A stretch of 51,034 bases of DNA, taken from an uncultured Rubritalea sp. (GTDB lineage Bacteria > Verrucomicrobiota > Verrucomicrobiia > Verrucomicrobiales > Akkermansiaceae). Made by a program: the position numbers and the translations under genes. Within the stretch, counting starts at the first letter, position 1; the number at the start of each line of letters is the position of its first letter. Below the pieces are notes generated by a model. The model was not told the DNA's origin, ran no database searches, and was given only the letters and a program-made list of their open reading frames with translations. Positions 50,997-51,034 of this stretch are shown here, in pieces. Where the stretch lies: assembly GCA_937981665.1 (NCBI GenBank), contig CALJOJ010000032.1, forward strand, positions 1-51,034. The letters run 5' to 3'.

Positions 50997-51034
50997 TTAT
51001 TGATCGGCAGGAGTCTCAGTAGGAGTCTCAGTAG
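50997..51034 (-). CDS. 3' end of a gene with a TETP-repeat tail (truncated by the window)
   Basis: Reading leftward from the window edge, one frame gives TETPTETPADQ followed by a TAA at 50997-50999. The exact 12-base repeat at the edge is explained by this two-unit Thr-Glu-Thr-Pro tail. The stop lies 29 bp before the rhomboid start, as in other operons here. Only 11 codons are visible, so the gene cannot be identified. Confidence 0.35.
   Translation of the reverse strand, partial: TETPTETPADQ

Noticed and set aside
51009-51034. Short tandem repeat at the window edge
   Set aside because: It is explained by a coding Thr-Glu-Thr-Pro repeat in the minus-strand frame.
1-51034. tRNA, rRNA, CRISPR array or prophage
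   Set aside because: No cloverleaf, regularly spaced repeats or phage structural genes were seen on either strand.

Overview
The window looks like chromosomal DNA of a Gram-negative bacterium with a full outer membrane. It carries LptD, RlpA, a TonB-dependent receptor, an outer-membrane barrel protein, lipoprotein signal peptidase and class A PBP genes. Moderate GC, two MoxR-type ATPase operons, a cyanobacterial/plant-type IspH beside a standard bacterial IspH, and a class A PBP with a degenerate transpeptidase site point to the Verrucomicrobiota/PVC area. That placement is inference; there is no rRNA in the window to test it. I saw no tRNA, rRNA, CRISPR array or prophage. The only mobile-element trace is an orphan IS66-type TnpB.

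Layout. 1-2.5 kb: ABC-2 exporter (ATPase, permease, small membrane protein) on the minus strand. 2.8-4.2 kb: tatA, then an exonuclease/endonuclease/phosphatase-family protein. 4.2-10.4 kb: minus-strand run of class A PBP, zinc-ribbon membrane protein, conserved protein of unknown function and ArgA-type N-acetylglutamate synthase. 10.5-12.6 kb: MidA/NDUFAF7-like methyltransferase, IS66 TnpB remnant, and a small exported-protein gene broken by an in-frame stop. 12.7-16.7 kb: YbbP-like permease and YbbA-like ATPase, divergent from a TesA-like SGNH hydrolase, with a CBM9-like gene converging on it. 17.4-25.7 kb: moxR-DUF58-batD-like-batA-batB/TPR-batD/TPR/SH3 operon. 25.9-30.3 kb: ispH (short), GH25-like lipoprotein, ispH (long), outer-membrane barrel protein. 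30.3-41.9 kb: long minus-strand block with rlpA, nitroreductase, lptD, rsuA-type pseudouridine synthase, DUF1853, pyk, sigma-54 response regulator, uppS, trmJ, smpB, rpoZ, a small membrane protein and a HIT protein. 42.1-46.0 kb: second MoxR system (moxR-DUF58-TgpA-like transglutaminase). 46.1-47.6 kb: trhO and lspA. 47.7-49.8 kb: cobalamin riboswitch and a BtuB-like receptor. 49.8-51.0 kb: rhomboid protease and the tail of one more gene.

The dominant theme is the cell envelope: peptidoglycan synthesis (PBP, UppS) and remodelling (RlpA, GH25-like), LPS export (LptD), protein export and processing (TatA, LspA, rhomboid), vitamin uptake (BtuB) and two MoxR/VWA quality-control systems. IspH and UppS bracket the isoprenoid supply for lipid II. 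The observations most worth a second look are: the PBP with TAFF and SKI in place of SxxK and SxN; the GH25-like lipoprotein with both catalytic carboxylates altered, lying between two different ispH genes; the conserved unknown protein at 5281-6663; and a 98-bp imperfect inverted repeat with a 34-bp perfect core upstream of rpoZ.
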